Positions 37,554 to 39,720 of a stretch of DNA of 39,720 nt are shown here, one piece after another (position 1 is the first letter of the stretch; every line of letters begins with the position of its first letter). The notes under the pieces are model-generated. The model did no database searches, was not told where the DNA came from, and was given only the letters and a program-made list of their open reading frames with translations. This DNA is from Yokenella regensburgei ATCC 49455 (GTDB lineage Bacteria > Pseudomonadota > Gammaproteobacteria > Enterobacterales > Enterobacteriaceae): the NCBI RefSeq assembly GCF_000735455.1, contig NZ_JMPS01000026.1, positions 1 to 39,720 of the forward strand. Direction: 5' to 3'. A program made the position numbers and the translations under genes.

Positions 37554-38048
37554 TTACTCGCTGACGGTCACGCTTTCAATGATAACGTCTTCTTTCGGCA
37601 CATCCTGATGCATGCCGCTGCGGCCGGTAGAAACCGCTTTGATTTTGTCTACCACGTCCAGACCTTCTACCACTTCAGCAAATACGCAGTAGCCCCAGCC
37701 CTGCAGGCTTTCGCCAGAGAAGTTCAGGAAGTCGTTGTCAACCACGTTGATGAAGAACTGAGCGGTTGCAGAGTGCGGAGCCTGAGTACGCGCCATTGCC
37801 AGAGTACCACGGGTGTTTTTCAGACCGTTGTTGGCTTCGTTTTTGATGGCTTCTTTGGTGGCTTTCTGATTCATGTCCGGCTCGAAACCGCCGCCCTGGA
37901 TCATGAAACCGTTGATAACACGGTGGAAGATTGTGTTGTTATAGAAACCTTCGCGGCAGTAGTCCAGGAAGTTTTTAACTGTTTCAGGCGCTTTGTCATC
38001 AAAGGTTTTGATTACGATATCGCCATGATTAGTGTGGAAAGTAACCAT
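37554..38048 (-). CDS. ppiB: PpiB, cytoplasmic cyclophilin-type peptidyl-prolyl isomerase
   Basis: Speeds cis-trans isomerisation of prolyl bonds in the cytoplasm. It is 164 residues, the E. coli length, with no signal peptide ([18 protein letters not shown]). The cyclophilin active site has [19 protein letters not shown] (about 38-56, with the catalytic Arg), [20 protein letters not shown] (about 83-102) and the C-terminal [17 protein letters not shown]. It is followed closely by lpxH and is divergent from cysS across a 172-bp gap. I see no clear operator in that gap. Confidence 0.97.
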   Translation of the reverse strand: MVTFHTNHGDIVIKTFDDKAPETVKNFLDYCREGFYNNTIFHRVINGFMIQGGGFEPDMNQKATKEAIKNEANNGLKNTRGTLAMARTQAPHSATAQFFINVVDNDFLNFSGESLQGWGYCVFAEVVEGLDVVDKIKAVSTGRSGMHQDVPKEDVIIESVTVSE

Positions 38049-38220
38049 TTTTGCATCCTGTTCCGTTATAGTGGTGCGAAAACCCGTCAGCGGGTCACAT
38101 ATAGGCGCCTGTTATAGCATAAGCGCGGGCATGGATCACCTTGCATTGTGTGCTGCTTCGGGTTTGAATTACGGGTAGAATATGCGGTTTTCGTACACAC
38201 ACGGATATATGGAATCTTCG

Positions 38221-39606
38221 ATGCTAAAAATCTTCAACACCATGACTCGCCAAAAAGAGGAATTTAAGCCTATTCATGCTGGGGTTGTCGGCATGTACGT
38301 GTGTGGAATTACCGTTTACGATCTGTGTCATATCGGCCATGGCCGTACCTTCGTGGCGTTTGACGTGGTCGCGCGCTACCTGCGTTTCCTTGGCTACAAG
38401 CTGAAGTACGTGCGTAACATCACCGATATCGACGATAAAATCATCAAGCGCGCCAACGAAAACGGCGAAGACTTTGTCGGGCTGGTCGATCGCATGATTA
38501 TTGAAATGCACAAAGACTTCGATGCGCTGAACATTCTGCGCCCGGACAGTGAGCCGCGCGCAACGCACCACATCCCGGAAATCATTGAGATCACCGAGCG
38601 TCTTATCGAACGCGGTCATGCCTATGTGGCAGACAACGGTGACGTGATGTTCTCCGTGCCTTCTGACCCTACCTACGGCGAACTTTCTCGTCAGGATCTG
38701 GATCAGCTGCAGGCCGGTGCTCGCGTGGACGTGGTTGATGTTAAACGCAACCCGATGGACTTCGTACTGTGGAAGATGTCGAAAGCGGGCGAGCCAGCAT
38801 GGGCTTCACCGTGGGGCGAAGGTCGTCCTGGCTGGCACATCGAGTGTTCCGCAATGAACTGCAAACAGCTCGGCAGCCACTTTGATATCCACGGCGGCGG
38901 TTCAGATCTGATGTTCCCACATCACGAGAATGAAATCGCGCAGTCCACCTGTGCCCACGACGGCGAGTACGTTAACACCTGGATGCACTCCGGAATGGTG
39001 ATGGTTGACCGCGAGAAAATGTCTAAATCTCTGGGCAACTTCTTTACCGTGCGCGACGTGCTGAAGTTTTACGATGCCGAGACGATTCGCTACTTCCTGA
39101 TGTCGGGTCACTACCGCAGCCAGCTGAACTACAGCGAAGAGAACCTGAAGCAGGCGCGTTCGGCGCTGGAACGTCTGTATACCGCGCTGCGCGGTACCGA
39201 TGCCTCAGCGGCGGCGGCCGGTGGTGAAGCCTTCGAAGCTCGCTTTATCGAAGCGATGAACGACGACTTCAATACGCCGGAAGCCTACTCGGTGCTGTTC
39301 GACATGGCGCGTGAAGTGAACCGTCTGAAAACCGAAGATGCCGATGCGGCAAGCGCAATGGCTTCTCATCTGCGCAAGCTCGCGGGCGTGATTGGTTTGC
39401 TGGAGCAGGATCCGGAAGCCTTCCTGCAGGGCGGTGCGCAGGCGGATGACGGTGAAGTGGCGGAAATTGAGCAGCTTATCCAGCAGCGCCTCGACGCGCG
39501 TAAAGCGAAAGACTGGGCAGCGGCCGACGCCGCGCGTGACCGTCTCAACGAGATGGGGATCGTGCTGGAAGATGGCCCGCAGGGAACGACCTGGCGCCGT
39601 AAGTAA
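38221..39606 (+). CDS. cysS: Cysteinyl-tRNA synthetase
   Basis: Class I aminoacyl-tRNA synthetase charging tRNA-Cys. From the ATG at 38221 ([15 protein letters not shown]) it is 461 residues, exactly as in E. coli; in-frame starts at 38182 and 38209 are not supported by the family. The zinc site uses C28 and the downstream CSAMNCKQ and HHENE segments. The HIGH motif is HIGH in [10 protein letters not shown] (37-40) and KMSKS is in [11 protein letters not shown] (about 266-270). The C-terminal anticodon-binding domain ends [15 protein letters not shown] (38176-38181) is a possible -10 but lacks a good -35. The stop is followed by a palindromic repeat. Confidence 0.97.
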   Translation: MLKIFNTMTRQKEEFKPIHAGVVGMYVCGITVYDLCHIGHGRTFVAFDVVARYLRFLGYKLKYVRNITDIDDKIIKRANENGEDFVGLVDRMIIEMHKDFDALNILRPDSEPRATHHIPEIIEITERLIERGHAYVADNGDVMFSVPSDPTYGELSRQDLDQLQAGARVDVVDVKRNPMDFVLWKMSKAGEPAWASPWGEGRPGWHIECSAMNCKQLGSHFDIHGGGSDLMFPHHENEIAQSTCAHDGEYVNTWMHSGMVMVDREKMSKSLGNFFTVRDVLKFYDAETIRYFLMSGHYRSQLNYSEENLKQARSALERLYTALRGTDASAAAAGGEAFEARFIEAMNDDFNTPEAYSVLFDMAREVNRLKTEDADAASAMASHLRKLAGVIGLLEQDPEAFLQGGAQADDGEVAEIEQLIQQRLDARKAKDWAAADAARDRLNEMGIVLEDGPQGTTWRRK

Positions 39607-39616
39607 GCCTTACTTC

Positions 39617-39720
39617 ACCCTCACCCTAACCCTCTCCCTCAAGGGAGAGGGGACCGCTCATTTCTCTTTGCCTGATTCGCTCTCAAGGGAGAAGGGGCCT
39701 GGTTTTCTCCCTCTCCCCGT
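39617..39720. repeat. CCCTCACCCTAACCCTCTCCC repeat cluster, copy 2, cut by the window end
   Basis: CCTCACCCTAACCCTCTCCC followed by GGGAGAGGGG (39642-39652) forms a hairpin like that at 10325-10370. A second GGGAGAAGGGG (39687-39697) and a further CTCCCTCTCCCC at the edge suggest a multi-copy array that continues beyond the window. Confidence 0.65.

Overview
The window is an ordinary stretch of an enterobacterial chromosome, closest in gene content and protein sequence to the 10.5-12 minute region of Escherichia coli. Nearly every protein has the length of its E. coli counterpart, but with scattered substitutions. E. coli accessory genes are missing here and a porin plus an orphan locus are present instead. 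I infer an Enterobacter cloacae-complex organism or a close relative (Lelliottia, Leclercia, Kosakonia); the genus is an inference from text, not from a search.

Layout. 1-4120: mscK (5' end outside the window), the small gene rsmS, and priC. 4118-8333: ybaN, apt, dnaX, ybaB, recR (purine salvage, clamp loader, recombination repair). 8363-13607: heat-shock htpG behind a clear sigma-32 promoter, then adk, hemH and gsk. 13648-16777: two minus-strand transporters, ybaL and fsr. 16951-20153: ushA, ybaK, the small RNA ChiX, and ybaP. 20248-23275: the copper module copA/cueR, divergent around a CueR operator. 23272-26216: ybbJ-qmcA (minus) and the iron exporter fetAB (plus). 26286-31684: cnoX, ybbO, tesA (minus) and ybbA-ybbP (plus). 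31665-32575: a low-GC accessory patch with an inverted repeat at the ybbP stop, a decayed coding fragment and an orphan 146-residue ORF. 32781-33926: an outer-membrane porin. 33955-38048: selU, purK, purE, lpxH, ppiB, all minus. 38221-39606: cysS. The window ends in a palindromic intergenic repeat.

The most notable observations are these. (1) dnaX carries seven A residues at the frameshift site, where E. coli has six. Gamma is therefore the zero-frame product and full-length tau (643 residues) needs loss of one A or a frameshift. (2) copA keeps a CCCAAAG slippery site followed at once by a -1 frame stop, predicting a 70-residue CopA(Z) chaperone. (3) ChiX is recognisable between ybaK and ybaP, with a redesigned 5' hairpin and a terminator that shares bases with the ybaP stop codon. 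(4) The patch after ybbP, where E. coli carries rhsD, looks like the remains of an accessory insertion. (5) ybaN has a Fur-box-like sequence covering its start codon, tesA and ybbA overlap head to head, and the apt-dnaX gap holds a palindrome of about 120 bp.

I saw no rRNA, tRNA, CRISPR array, transposase, integrase or prophage gene. I did not find a convincing new multi-gene system; the candidate region for novelty is 31665-32575.
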